Shown piece by piece: positions 1 to 5,449 of a stretch of DNA of 5,449 nucleotides. This stretch comes from Sphingomonadales bacterium. Its GTDB lineage: Bacteria > Pseudomonadota > Alphaproteobacteria > Sphingomonadales > Sphingomonadaceae. The notes under the pieces were generated by a model. The model was not told the origin of the DNA. It saw nothing but the letters and a program-made list of their open reading frames with translations, and ran no database searches. Both the position numbers and the translations under genes were made by a program. The DNA is taken from NCBI GenBank assembly GCA_027486275.1, contig JAIXPM010000133.1:1-5449 (forward strand), given 5' to 3'. Each line of letters begins with the position of its first letter. Position 1 is the first letter of the stretch.

Positions 1-284
1 CCAGCCCAGCGCGCCGAATAAATCCCCGGCGCGCCATCCAGACCATCAACACACAGCCCGCTGTCATCGGCAATCGCCGGCAGGCCGCTCAGTGTGGCTG
101 CCGACAGCGCCTTCAGCCGGGCATTGCCGATGAAGCTCGTTTCCGTCTCGTCCGGTTCCGGCAAGCCGAGTTCGCCGGCCGATACCACGTCCAGCCCGTG
201 CGGCGCCAAAAGTTCGGCCAGTTCCACCACCTTGCCGGGATTGTGCGTGGCCAGCACCAGCCGGCCCGGCAGCAGCTGCCTCAC
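1..284 (-). CDS. rdgB: Non-canonical purine NTP pyrophosphatase, RdgB/HAM1 family (partial, N-terminal 94 codons)
   Basis: RdgB hydrolyses dITP, XTP and (d)ITP-like deaminated purine triphosphates to the monophosphate plus pyrophosphate in the cytoplasm, keeping them out of DNA and RNA. The reverse-strand translation opens with the family's nucleotide-binding motif THNPGK (residues 13-18). It then shows an acidic [10 protein letters not shown] stretch (46-55), whose E46 matches the metal-binding Glu of E. coli RdgB. The signature ADDSGLCVD (72-80) follows, with D74 at the catalytic Asp position, then [11 protein letters not shown] (84-94). The reading is cut by the left edge, so about half of a protein of roughly 200 residues is missing. 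I chose the GTG at 284-282 because it overlaps the rph stop as GTGA and has an AAGGCGG ribosome site 7 nt upstream; no ATG lies nearby in frame. The overlap implies translational coupling with rph. Identification is secure; the exact start is inferred. Confidence 0.95.
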   Translation of the reverse strand, partial: MRQLLPGRLVLATHNPGKVVELAELLAPHGLDVVSAGELGLPEPDETETSFIGNARLKALSAATLSGLPAIADDSGLCVDGLDGAPGIYSARWA

Positions 285-997
285 CGGCCGACCGCCTTCA
301 GCTGGGCGGCGAACACCTCGTTGCAGCCGATGCGGGCCAGCCGCAGCAGGCGCAGCAGCGCTTCCTCGTCGAACGGTTCGCCCTCGGCGGTACCTTGCAC
401 TTCCACGATGCCGGCCTGGTTGGTCAGCACGAAATTGGCGTCGGTGCCGGCAGCGCTGTCTTCGATATAATCAAGATCGAGGACAGCATTGCCATTGTGG
501 ATCCCGCACGAAATCGCCGCGACCTGAAGGCTCAGCGGATCGCCGGCCAGCGGCGTCTTGGCGTGGATCGCGTCGATGGCGAGGCGCAGCGCCACCCAGG
601 CGCCGGAAATCGCCGCCGTGCGGGTGCCACCATCGGCCTGGATCACGTCGCAATCCAGCGTGATCTGGCGTTCGCCCAGCAGCACCAGATCGGTGACCGC
701 GCGCAGGGAGCGGCCGATCAGGCGCTGGATTTCCTGGGTGCGGCCCGATTGCTTGCCCTTGGCGGCTTCGCGGCTGCCGCGGGTGTGGGTGGCGCGGGGC
801 AGCATGCCATATTCGGCCGTCACCCAGCCCTGGCCCTTGCCGCGCATCCACGGCGGCACACGGTCTTCCACGCTGGCGGTCACCAGCACATGGGTGTTGC
901 CGAACTTGACCAGGCACGACCCTTCGGCGTGCGCGGAAAAGCCGGGGATCATCTCGATGGTGCGCATCTGATCGGGGGCGCGGCCTGATGGGCGCAT
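281..997 (-). CDS. rph: Ribonuclease PH (tRNA 3'-end phosphorolytic exoribonuclease)
   Basis: RNase PH removes nucleotides from the 3' end of tRNA precursors and other RNAs, using phosphate as the attacking group and releasing nucleoside diphosphates; it acts as a ring-shaped hexamer in the cytoplasm. From the ATG at 997 the product is 238 aa, the same length as the E. coli enzyme, and begins [12 protein letters not shown], the usual N-terminus. Visible family blocks are [19 protein letters not shown] (55-73), [20 protein letters not shown] (81-100) with R86 at the phosphate-site Arg position, [20 protein letters not shown] (114-133), and [11 protein letters not shown] (176-186). D180 and D186 align with the two catalytic Asp residues. 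[11 protein letters not shown] (199-209) closes the core. The frame is open farther upstream to an in-frame start at 1066, but those residues do not look like family sequence, and an AGGAAAG site precedes 997. The gene is divergent from hrcA and overlaps rdgB by 4 nt. Confidence 0.97.
   Translation of the reverse strand: MRPSGRAPDQMRTIEMIPGFSAHAEGSCLVKFGNTHVLVTASVEDRVPPWMRGKGQGWVTAEYGMLPRATHTRGSREAAKGKQSGRTQEIQRLIGRSLRAVTDLVLLGERQITLDCDVIQADGGTRTAAISGAWVALRLAIDAIHAKTPLAGDPLSLQVAAISCGIHNGNAVLDLDYIEDSAAGTDANFVLTNQAGIVEVQGTAEGEPFDEEALLRLLRLARIGCNEVFAAQLKAVGR
292..298 (-). promoter_or_regulatory. Ribosome binding site for rdgB
   Basis: Read on the minus strand this is AAGGCGG, ending 7 nt before the GTG at 284. 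It lies inside the last codons of rph and supports GTG as the true rdgB start. Confidence 0.5.
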
Positions 998-1006
998 GGG
1001 GCGTGT

Positions 1007-1013
1007 CTTTCCT
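1007..1013 (-). promoter_or_regulatory. Ribosome binding site for rph
   Basis: Minus-strand AGGAAAG lies 9 nt upstream of the ATG at 997. It favours that start over the longer in-frame start at 1066. Confidence 0.6.
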
Positions 1014-1065
1014 GATTGCAGTTGGGTGGGCCATATTGCGTGGGGGCAAGGAAGGGAAGCGCCCA

Positions 1066-1094
1066 TTGCGCCGCGTGCCCACGCACCTTAGATT
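1066..1094 (+). promoter_or_regulatory. Candidate sigma-70-type promoter for hrcA-grpE, positioned for a leaderless transcript
   Basis: The sequence shows TTGCGC (1066-1071), a spacer of exactly 17 nt, and TAGATT (1089-1094). These match the consensus hexamers at 3/6 and 4/6 positions. Transcription starting about 7 nt after the -10 would begin at the A of the hrcA ATG (1101). No Shine-Dalgarno sequence precedes that ATG (CTTAGATTGCGCCC), which fits a leaderless mRNA. The hexamer matches are modest for a GC-rich genome and chance is possible. Confidence 0.4.
1073..1084. repeat. Short inverted repeat GCGTG-CC-CACGC inside the hrcA promoter spacer
   Basis: Perfect 5-bp arms (1073-1077 and 1080-1084) surround two bases, lying entirely between the candidate -35 and -10 hexamers. 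It could be an operator half-site pair, but 5-bp arms are common by chance in GC-rich DNA. It does not resemble CIRCE, the known HrcA operator. Confidence 0.3.
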
Positions 1095-1100
1095 GCGCCC

Positions 1101-2150
1101 ATGCAGCCAACGAACCAGCAGACCTTGGCGCTGGCCGAGCTCAACACGCGAGCGCGCGAGATTTTCCGGCAGATTGTCGATGCCTATCTGGTGTCGGGTG
1201 CGCCGGTGGGCAGCCGCACGCTGTCAAAAGGCGGGTTGGGCCTGTCGCCGGCCTCGATCCGCAATGTCATGCAGGATCTGGAGGAACTCGGCCTCCTGGC
1301 CGCGCCGCACACCTCTGCCGGGCGCCTGCCGACCGAACTGGGCCTCAGGATGTTCGTTGATGGCATGATGCAGGCCGCCGAACCGTCGCAGGATGAGCGC
1401 GCCGCGCTGGAAGCCGGGCTGGCACCGGGCGTGGCGATGGAAGAGGCGTTGACCCGCACCACCGCCGCGCTGTCGGGCCTGTCGCAGTGCGCCGGGCTGG
1501 TGCTGGTGCCGGCGCGCGAACTCGTCGTCCGCCAGATCAGTTTCGTGCCGCTGTCCCCCACCCGCGCGCTGGTGGTGCTGGTCGGCGCCGATGGCAGTGT
1601 CGAAAACCGGCTGCTCGATCTGCCAGTGGGCGTGCTGCCGGCCAGCCTCGAAGCCGCGGCCAACTATATCACCACGCGGCTGGCCGGGCTGACGCTGGCC
1701 GAAGCCACGGCGCGCATGAGCCAAGAGATCGCTCGTGATCGGGCCATGCTCGATACGCTGACGCAGACGGCAGTGGCGGCCGGGCTGGCGGCCTGGTCTT
1801 CGGATGCGGCGGCCCGCCCCGTGCTGATCGTGCGCGGGCAGGCCAATCTGGTCGAAGACGCGGTGGATCTTGAACGGGTGCGCCAGTTGCTGGATGATCT
1901 GGAAGACAAGGCCGAACTCATCCGCCTGCTCGACCGCGCCCGCGAGGCAGAGGCAGCGCGCATCTTCATCGGGGCGGAATCGCGCCTGTTCTCGTTGTCG
2001 GGGTCCAGCGTCATTGCCGCACCCTATCGCGGGAACGATGGCAAGGTGATCGGCGTTGTGGGGGTTATCGGGCCGACGCGGTTGAACTATGCACGCGTCA
2101 TCCCCATGGTGGATTACACCGCCCGAACCCTGAGCAGACTGGTATCATGA
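1101..2150 (+). CDS. hrcA: Heat-inducible transcription repressor HrcA
   Basis: HrcA is a dimeric repressor that binds the CIRCE inverted repeat upstream of chaperone genes, typically groESL, and needs GroEL to fold into its active form. The 349-aa product has the usual length. An N-terminal winged helix-turn-helix covers about residues 12-80, with REIFRQIVDAYLVSGAPVGSRTL (19-41), LSPASIRNVMQDLEELGLL (48-66) and HTSAGRLPTELGLRMFVD (70-87), all strongly family-like. The middle is the GAF-like and dimerisation region. The end carries the diagnostic IGPTRLNYARVIPMVDYTAR (323-342). The ATG at 1101 gives the normal short lead before the DNA-binding domain, although no Shine-Dalgarno sequence precedes it. 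The stop overlaps the grpE start as ATGA, so the two are almost certainly one operon. No CIRCE copy lies upstream, so autoregulation through that site is not supported here. Confidence 0.97.
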   Translation: MQPTNQQTLALAELNTRAREIFRQIVDAYLVSGAPVGSRTLSKGGLGLSPASIRNVMQDLEELGLLAAPHTSAGRLPTELGLRMFVDGMMQAAEPSQDERAALEAGLAPGVAMEEALTRTTAALSGLSQCAGLVLVPARELVVRQISFVPLSPTRALVVLVGADGSVENRLLDLPVGVLPASLEAAANYITTRLAGLTLAEATARMSQEIARDRAMLDTLTQTAVAAGLAAWSSDAAARPVLIVRGQANLVEDAVDLERVRQLLDDLEDKAELIRLLDRAREAEAARIFIGAESRLFSLSGSSVIAAPYRGNDGKVIGVVGVIGPTRLNYARVIPMVDYTARTLSRLVS

Positions 2151-2689
2151 CAGACACAACCGAAAACTCTGGCACGACCGAAAACACCGAAACCCCGGAA
2201 AACGAAGCGCCCGAAGCGGCCGCACCGGAGATCGATCTGGCCGAAGCGCTGCTGGCCAAGGATCAGGAAATTGCCGATCTGAAGGATCGCGTGCTGCGCT
2301 CCCTGGCGGATCTGGAAAACACCCGCCGCCGGCTGGAGCGCGACAAGGCGGAAGCCACGCAATATGCTGTCACCGGTTTTGCCCGCGACATGCTGGCGGT
2401 GGCAGAAAATCTGCGCCGCGCCGTTGCGTCGCTGCCGGCCGAAGGCTTTGACAATGTGCGCGCCGGCATCGAGGCGACCGAGCGCGAGCTGCTGGCGATC
2501 TTTGGCCGCCAGGGCATATCCAAGATCGAGATCACGCCGGGCGAACCGCTTGATCCCAATCGCCATCAGGCGATGCTGGAGGTGGAAAGCGACATGGACG
2601 CCGGCAGCGTGGTGGCCGAACTGGCCAGCGGCTGGACGATCCGCGATCGCCTGCTGCGCCCGGCGATGGTGAGTGTCGCGCGCGCCTGA
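2147..2689 (+). CDS. grpE: GrpE, nucleotide exchange factor of the DnaK chaperone
   Basis: GrpE is a cytoplasmic dimer that opens the nucleotide site of DnaK to release ADP, resetting the DnaK/DnaJ folding cycle; its long helices also act as a thermosensor. The 180-aa product has three visible parts. Residues 1-30 are an acidic, Thr/Glu/Asn/Pro-rich tail, presumably disordered. Residues 31-95 are a charged helix with coiled-coil character (KDQEIADLKDRVLRSLADLE, 38-57, then FARDMLAVAENLRRAV, 78-93). The C-terminal beta domain (about 120-180) has DPNRHQAMLEV (136-146) and the signature GWTIRDRLLRPAMVSVA (162-178). The ATG shares ATGA with the hrcA stop and lacks a strong ribosome site of its own, so translation is probably coupled to hrcA. 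dnaK is not adjacent in this window. Length and motifs are complete. Confidence 0.97.
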   Translation: MTDTTENSGTTENTETPENEAPEAAAPEIDLAEALLAKDQEIADLKDRVLRSLADLENTRRRLERDKAEATQYAVTGFARDMLAVAENLRRAVASLPAEGFDNVRAGIEATERELLAIFGRQGISKIEITPGEPLDPNRHQAMLEVESDMDAGSVVAELASGWTIRDRLLRPAMVSVARA

Positions 2690-2717
2690 CCACCACGTCA
2701 AACCCCTGACTTGACCT

Positions 2718-2745
2718 TGCCGGCAGCTTTGGCAGTCTGCCGGCA
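2718..2745. repeat. Perfect 9-bp inverted repeat (two TGCCGGCA palindromes) running into the cfa start codon
   Basis: The arms TGCCGGCAG (2718-2726) and CTGCCGGCA (2737-2745) are perfectly complementary around a 10-nt loop. Each arm also contains the self-complementary octamer TGCCGGCA, and the two octamer centres are exactly 20 bp apart, about two helical turns. The last base of the right arm is the A of the cfa ATG. It could be an RNA hairpin covering the cfa start, a paired DNA operator, or a weak end signal for the grpE transcript; the following sequence has no proper T-run. The sequence alone does not choose between these. Confidence 0.6.
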
Positions 2746-3968
2746 TGTGGCTGTTTGATCGCCTCTTCAAGCGCTTCATGCAGGATGGCGAGTTGGTCGT
2801 GATCGACCCGGCCGGCGGCAAGCGGCGCTATGGCAGGCCCGGCGCCACCCGTGCGCCGGTCCGCATCCGTTTGGCCGACAATCCCACGGCACGGGCCATC
2901 GCGCTCAATCCGGCGCTCGGCGCGGGCGAGGCCTTCATGGATGGCCGGCTGGTCATCGAGCAGGGCGATATTTTTGCCCTGCTCGATCTCGTCACCCACA
3001 ATCTGCGCTGGGAACGCGACAATCCGGTGCGCTTTGCGCTGTGGCGGCAGGCAAGGTTGGCGGCGTGGTGGGACGGCATCAATTTCGAGCGCCGATCAAA
3101 GCGCAATGTCGCCCATCATTATGACCTTGATGATCGGCTCTACGATCTGTTCCTCGATCCGCACCGGCAATATAGCTGCGCCTATTGGGCGCCCGGCATC
3201 ACCTCGCTGGAAGCGGCGCAGGAGGCCAAGCTGGCGCATATCGCCGCCAAGCTCGATCTGAAGCCGGGGCAACGCGTGCTCGATATCGGCTGCGGCTGGG
3301 GCGGGCTGGCGCGCTACCTGCACAAGGTGTCGGGCGTGCAGGTGACCGGCATCACGCTTTCGGAAGAGCAGTTGAAATATGCCCGCGTCGAAGCCGAACG
3401 CCAGGGGCTGACCGGTGTTGATTACCAGTTGATCGACTATCGCCAGATGAGCGGGCAGTTTGATCGCATCGTTTCGGTCGGCATGTTCGAACATGTCGGC
3501 CTGCCGCATTACCAGCAGTTCTTTGATACGGTGGAGCGGCTGATGGCCACCGACGGCGTGGCGTTGCTGCACACCATCGCGCGTGCCGACGGGCCGGGCG
3601 CCACCGATCCGTGGACGGCGAAGTATATCTTCCCCGGCGGCTATTCTCCGGCGCTGTCGCAGATCGTGCCAGCGGTGGAGCGGGCCTGGCTGTGGATCAC
3701 CGATATCGAGGTGCTGCGCCTGCATTATGCCCACACGCTGAAGGCCTGGTATGACCGCTGCGCCGCGCAGGAGGATGCGATCACGGCCCTGTACGACGCC
3801 CGCTTTTACCGGATGTGGATGTTCTACCTGGCGTCGGCCTGGTGCGCCTTTGCCAATGATGGCCACATGAATGTGCAGATGCAGATGACCAAGCGGCGGG
3901 ATGCGCTGCCACTTGCCCGTGATTACATGCGCGATGTGGAGAAGGGGTTGCCGGGTGGAGCGCCTTAA
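2745..3968 (+). CDS. cfa: Cyclopropane-fatty-acyl-phospholipid synthase (SAM-dependent)
   Basis: This enzyme transfers a methylene group from S-adenosylmethionine to cis double bonds of acyl chains in membrane phospholipids, forming cyclopropane rings that stiffen and protect the membrane. The 407-aa product has an N-terminal lipid-binding part (about 1-115), then [18 protein letters not shown] (121-138) and YSCAYW (143-148). The Rossmann-fold SAM motif is [10 protein letters not shown] (178-187), followed by [13 protein letters not shown] (201-213) and [10 protein letters not shown] (243-252). The bicarbonate-binding residues known from E. coli Cfa all appear conserved as C145, E249, H276, I278 and Y328. 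[16 protein letters not shown] (354-369) is the usual C-terminal helix region. The gene starts 55 bp after grpE; the start is set by the conserved MWLFDRL opening, but there is no clear Shine-Dalgarno sequence, and an inverted repeat reaches the ATG. It may be read through from hrcA-grpE or have its own promoter. Related methyltransferases with other lipid products cannot be fully excluded. Confidence 0.95.
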   Translation: MWLFDRLFKRFMQDGELVVIDPAGGKRRYGRPGATRAPVRIRLADNPTARAIALNPALGAGEAFMDGRLVIEQGDIFALLDLVTHNLRWERDNPVRFALWRQARLAAWWDGINFERRSKRNVAHHYDLDDRLYDLFLDPHRQYSCAYWAPGITSLEAAQEAKLAHIAAKLDLKPGQRVLDIGCGWGGLARYLHKVSGVQVTGITLSEEQLKYARVEAERQGLTGVDYQLIDYRQMSGQFDRIVSVGMFEHVGLPHYQQFFDTVERLMATDGVALLHTIARADGPGATDPWTAKYIFPGGYSPALSQIVPAVERAWLWITDIEVLRLHYAHTLKAWYDRCAAQEDAITALYDARFYRMWMFYLASAWCAFANDGHMNVQMQMTKRRDALPLARDYMRDVEKGLPGGAP

Positions 3969-3975
3969 TCCACCC
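3953..3975. terminator. Hairpin spanning the convergent cfa/rlmN stop codons; possible terminator
   Basis: The perfect 7-bp arms GGGTGGA (3953-3959) and TCCACCC (3969-3975) flank a 9-nt loop containing TTAA, which supplies the stop codons of both cfa (plus) and rlmN (minus). For the cfa transcript a T-rich stretch (TTCCTTTT, 3983-3990) follows 7 nt after the stem, a poor but possible intrinsic terminator. On the minus strand no T-run follows. The arms are also coding, so chance is possible. Confidence 0.4.
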
Positions 3976-5323
3976 AGCCCAGTTCCTTTTCCGCCGCCCG
4001 CTTGTCCAGTTCCGCCCGGCTGATTTTTTCCGACGCCGATTTCAGCTGGCCACAGGCTGCCATGATGTCCCGCCCGCGCGGCGTGCGCACCGGGGCGCTG
4101 ATGCCGGCCTTGAAGATGATATCGGAAAAGGCGCGAATGCGTTCCTGCGACGAACATTCATAGATGCTGCCCGGCCACGGGTTGAACGGGATCAGGTTCA
4201 CCTTGGCCGGCAGGCGATATTTGCGGATCAGCCGCACCAGTTCGTGCGCATCCTCGTCGCTGTCGTTCTTGCCGGCCAGCATCACATATTCAAAGGTGAT
4301 GCGCCGCGCGTTGTTGACGCCGGGATAATCGGCGCAGGCCTGCAGCAATAGCTCGATGCCGTATTTCTTGTTGATCGGCACGATCTCGTCGCGGATTTCC
4401 TTGGTGACGGCGTGCAGCGACACAGCGAGATTGACGCCGATCTCCTTGCCGGCCCGCGCCATCATTGGCACCACGCCGCTGGTTGAGAGCGTGATGCGGC
4501 GCTTCGAAAGCCCCAGGCCATCACCATCCATGACGATCTGCAACGCATCGCGGACATTGTCGAAATTATACAGCGGCTCGCCCATGCCCATCATCACGAT
4601 GTTGGTGAGCATGCGGCCTTCGGCGGTATAATTGCTGCCCGCATTGTGCGCGCCGGGCACCCACGGCACATCATCCTCGTCCAGATCGTCGGCGGCATCG
4701 CTGGCGGTGGGGCGGGTGATCGGCACTGGCGTGGCGCCCGGCCATTCCCCCAGTGCATCGCGCGCCAGCATGACCTGGCCCACGATTTCGGCCGCCGTCA
4801 GGTTGCGCACCAGCTTCATCGTGCCAGTGTGGCAGAAACGGCAATTCAATGTGCAGCCGACCTGTGAAGACACGCACAGCGTGCCGCGCCAGGCATCGGG
4901 GATGAACACGCATTCGGCTTCCTCGCCGTCGCCGAAGCGGAGCAGCCATTTGCGGGTGCCGTCGCTCGACACTTGTGCCGTCACCACTTCCGGGCGGCCC
5001 ACGACGAAATGGTCATCCAGCAGCGCGCGCGTGTCCTTGGCGATATTGGCCATCGCCGAAACTTCGGTGACACCGCGATGATAAAGCCAGTGCCACACCT
5101 GGCTGGCGCGCATGTTCACTTGCTTGGCCGGCAAGCCGATCTCGGCCAGCGCGGCGCGCAGTTGATCTTTCGACAGGCCGATCAGTGCCCGCTTGCCATC
5201 GGCACGCGCCACGGCCTTGCGTGGCAGCACCATCGGATCAGACAGGCCGGGGATGGGCATCACGTCCGCAGGCAGCGCCCCGTTGTCGCTATGGTCATTG
5301 GTCGGGGAGGCATCGTTGTTCAT
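3965..5323 (-). CDS. rlmN: Dual-specificity RNA methyltransferase RlmN (23S rRNA A2503 / tRNA A37 C2-methyltransferase), radical SAM
   Basis: RlmN adds a methyl group to C2 of adenosine 2503 in 23S rRNA, at the peptidyl-transferase centre, and to A37 of some tRNAs, using a [4Fe-4S] cluster and two SAM molecules. Counting from the ATG at 5323 (452 aa), an accessory RNA-binding domain occupies about 40-125 ([17 protein letters not shown], 75-91). The cluster motif CTLNCRFC (157-164) gives C157, C161 and C164. C150 (TLCVSSQ) and C424 (AACGQL) match the conserved Cys pair, C424 being the mechanistic methyl-carrying Cys. [18 protein letters not shown] (244-261), [15 protein letters not shown] (272-286) and [12 protein letters not shown] (374-385) are intact. 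An unusual acidic insertion lies at about 195-235. Longer in-frame starts exist (ATG 5335, GTG 5392), none with a good ribosome site; 5323 best fits remembered sphingomonad homologues. Convergent with cfa, sharing 4 nt. The domain order and the Cys-rich pattern exclude other radical SAM families. Confidence 0.95.
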   Translation of the reverse strand: MNNDASPTNDHSDNGALPADVMPIPGLSDPMVLPRKAVARADGKRALIGLSKDQLRAALAEIGLPAKQVNMRASQVWHWLYHRGVTEVSAMANIAKDTRALLDDHFVVGRPEVVTAQVSSDGTRKWLLRFGDGEEAECVFIPDAWRGTLCVSSQVGCTLNCRFCHTGTMKLVRNLTAAEIVGQVMLARDALGEWPGATPVPITRPTASDAADDLDEDDVPWVPGAHNAGSNYTAEGRMLTNIVMMGMGEPLYNFDNVRDALQIVMDGDGLGLSKRRITLSTSGVVPMMARAGKEIGVNLAVSLHAVTKEIRDEIVPINKKYGIELLLQACADYPGVNNARRITFEYVMLAGKNDSDEDAHELVRLIRKYRLPAKVNLIPFNPWPGSIYECSSQERIRAFSDIIFKAGISAPVRTPRGRDIMAACGQLKSASEKISRAELDKRAAEKELGWVD

Positions 5324-5416
5324 CGCGCGGGCCATATCGCAATTTGGCCGCAGCGTAAAACAGCTTGCGCCGCCACGGTTGCGCAGCGACACCGGGGCTT
5401 CTGATCGGGGGGTGTG

Positions 5417-5449
5417 ATGGCGTCTGTCTTGTCCAACCGCAATCTGGCC
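5417..5449 (+). CDS. Possible start of a divergent gene, 11 codons only, function unknown
   Basis: An ATG at 5417 opens a plus-strand frame ([11 protein letters not shown]) that is still open at the window edge, preceded 4 nt upstream by a G-run (5407-5412) that could serve as a poor ribosome site. A gene divergent from rlmN here would leave a sensible promoter-sized gap of about 90 bp. Eleven codons are too few to identify a family. The alternative is that rlmN extends upstream or that a minus-strand gene occupies this stretch; the rlmN frame also stays open to the edge. Confidence 0.25.
   Translation, partial: MASVLSNRNLA

Noticed and set aside
94..988. Plus-strand open frames opposite rdgB and rph (94-663, 395-988)
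   Set aside because: Both lie over motif-complete genes on the minus strand and show no recognisable domain or sensible start signal.
1016..1060. Promoter for rph on the minus strand (TATGGC and CAATAT as possible -10 boxes)
   Set aside because: No matching -35 at proper spacing for either; a promoter must exist nearby, but I cannot place it.
998..1066. N-terminal extension of rph to an in-frame start at 1066
   Set aside because: The extra 23 residues are unlike any RNase PH N-terminus, whereas the ATG at 997 gives the standard MRPSGR opening, standard length and a ribosome site.
2711..2739. Possible cfa promoter starting with TTGACC at 2711-2716
   Set aside because: The -35-like hexamer is good, but nothing resembling a -10 lies 16-18 nt downstream (CAGTCT, AGTCTG, GTCTGC).
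3096..4157. Long antisense open frame opposite cfa (353 codons, minus strand)
   Set aside because: It mirrors the codons of a clearly recognised cfa and runs into rlmN; its translation is rich in His, Arg and Gln with no family motif. Long antisense frames are expected in GC-rich coding DNA.

Overview
This window is an ordinary, GC-rich, densely packed piece of chromosome. I find no mobile element, CRISPR array, RNA gene or accessory system. The proteins look alphaproteobacterial, and the RlmN and HrcA sequences suggest Sphingomonadales. That placement comes from remembered family resemblance, not from a search.

Layout. Positions 1-997 (minus strand) carry rph (RNase PH), followed by the start of rdgB (dITP/XTP pyrophosphatase), which runs off the left edge; the two overlap by 4 nt. 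A divergent intergenic region of about 100 bp (998-1100) separates rph from hrcA. Positions 1101-2689 (plus strand) carry hrcA (heat-shock repressor) and grpE (DnaK nucleotide-exchange factor), overlapping by 4 nt. A 55-bp gap containing a perfect 9-bp inverted repeat leads into cfa (cyclopropane-fatty-acyl-phospholipid synthase, 2745-3968). Positions 3965-5323 (minus strand) carry rlmN (23S rRNA A2503 / tRNA A37 methyltransferase), convergent with cfa. The two stop codons overlap in a single TTAA. The last 130 bp hold the rlmN upstream region and possibly the first 11 codons of a divergent gene.

How the genes fit together. rph and rdgB form a housekeeping pair for RNA 3'-end trimming and nucleotide-pool cleaning. 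hrcA-grpE is a chaperone regulation/exchange operon; dnaK and dnaJ are not in the window. cfa modifies membrane lipids, usually under stress or on entry to stationary phase, so its position after hrcA-grpE is suggestive, but the sequence gives no proof of shared transcription.

The points most worth a second look are small-scale. They are a promoter-like sequence placed so that hrcA would be leaderless, tandem TGCCGGCA palindromes reaching the cfa start codon, a hairpin whose loop holds both the cfa and rlmN stops, and a long acidic insertion in RlmN. I see no convincing novel system here.
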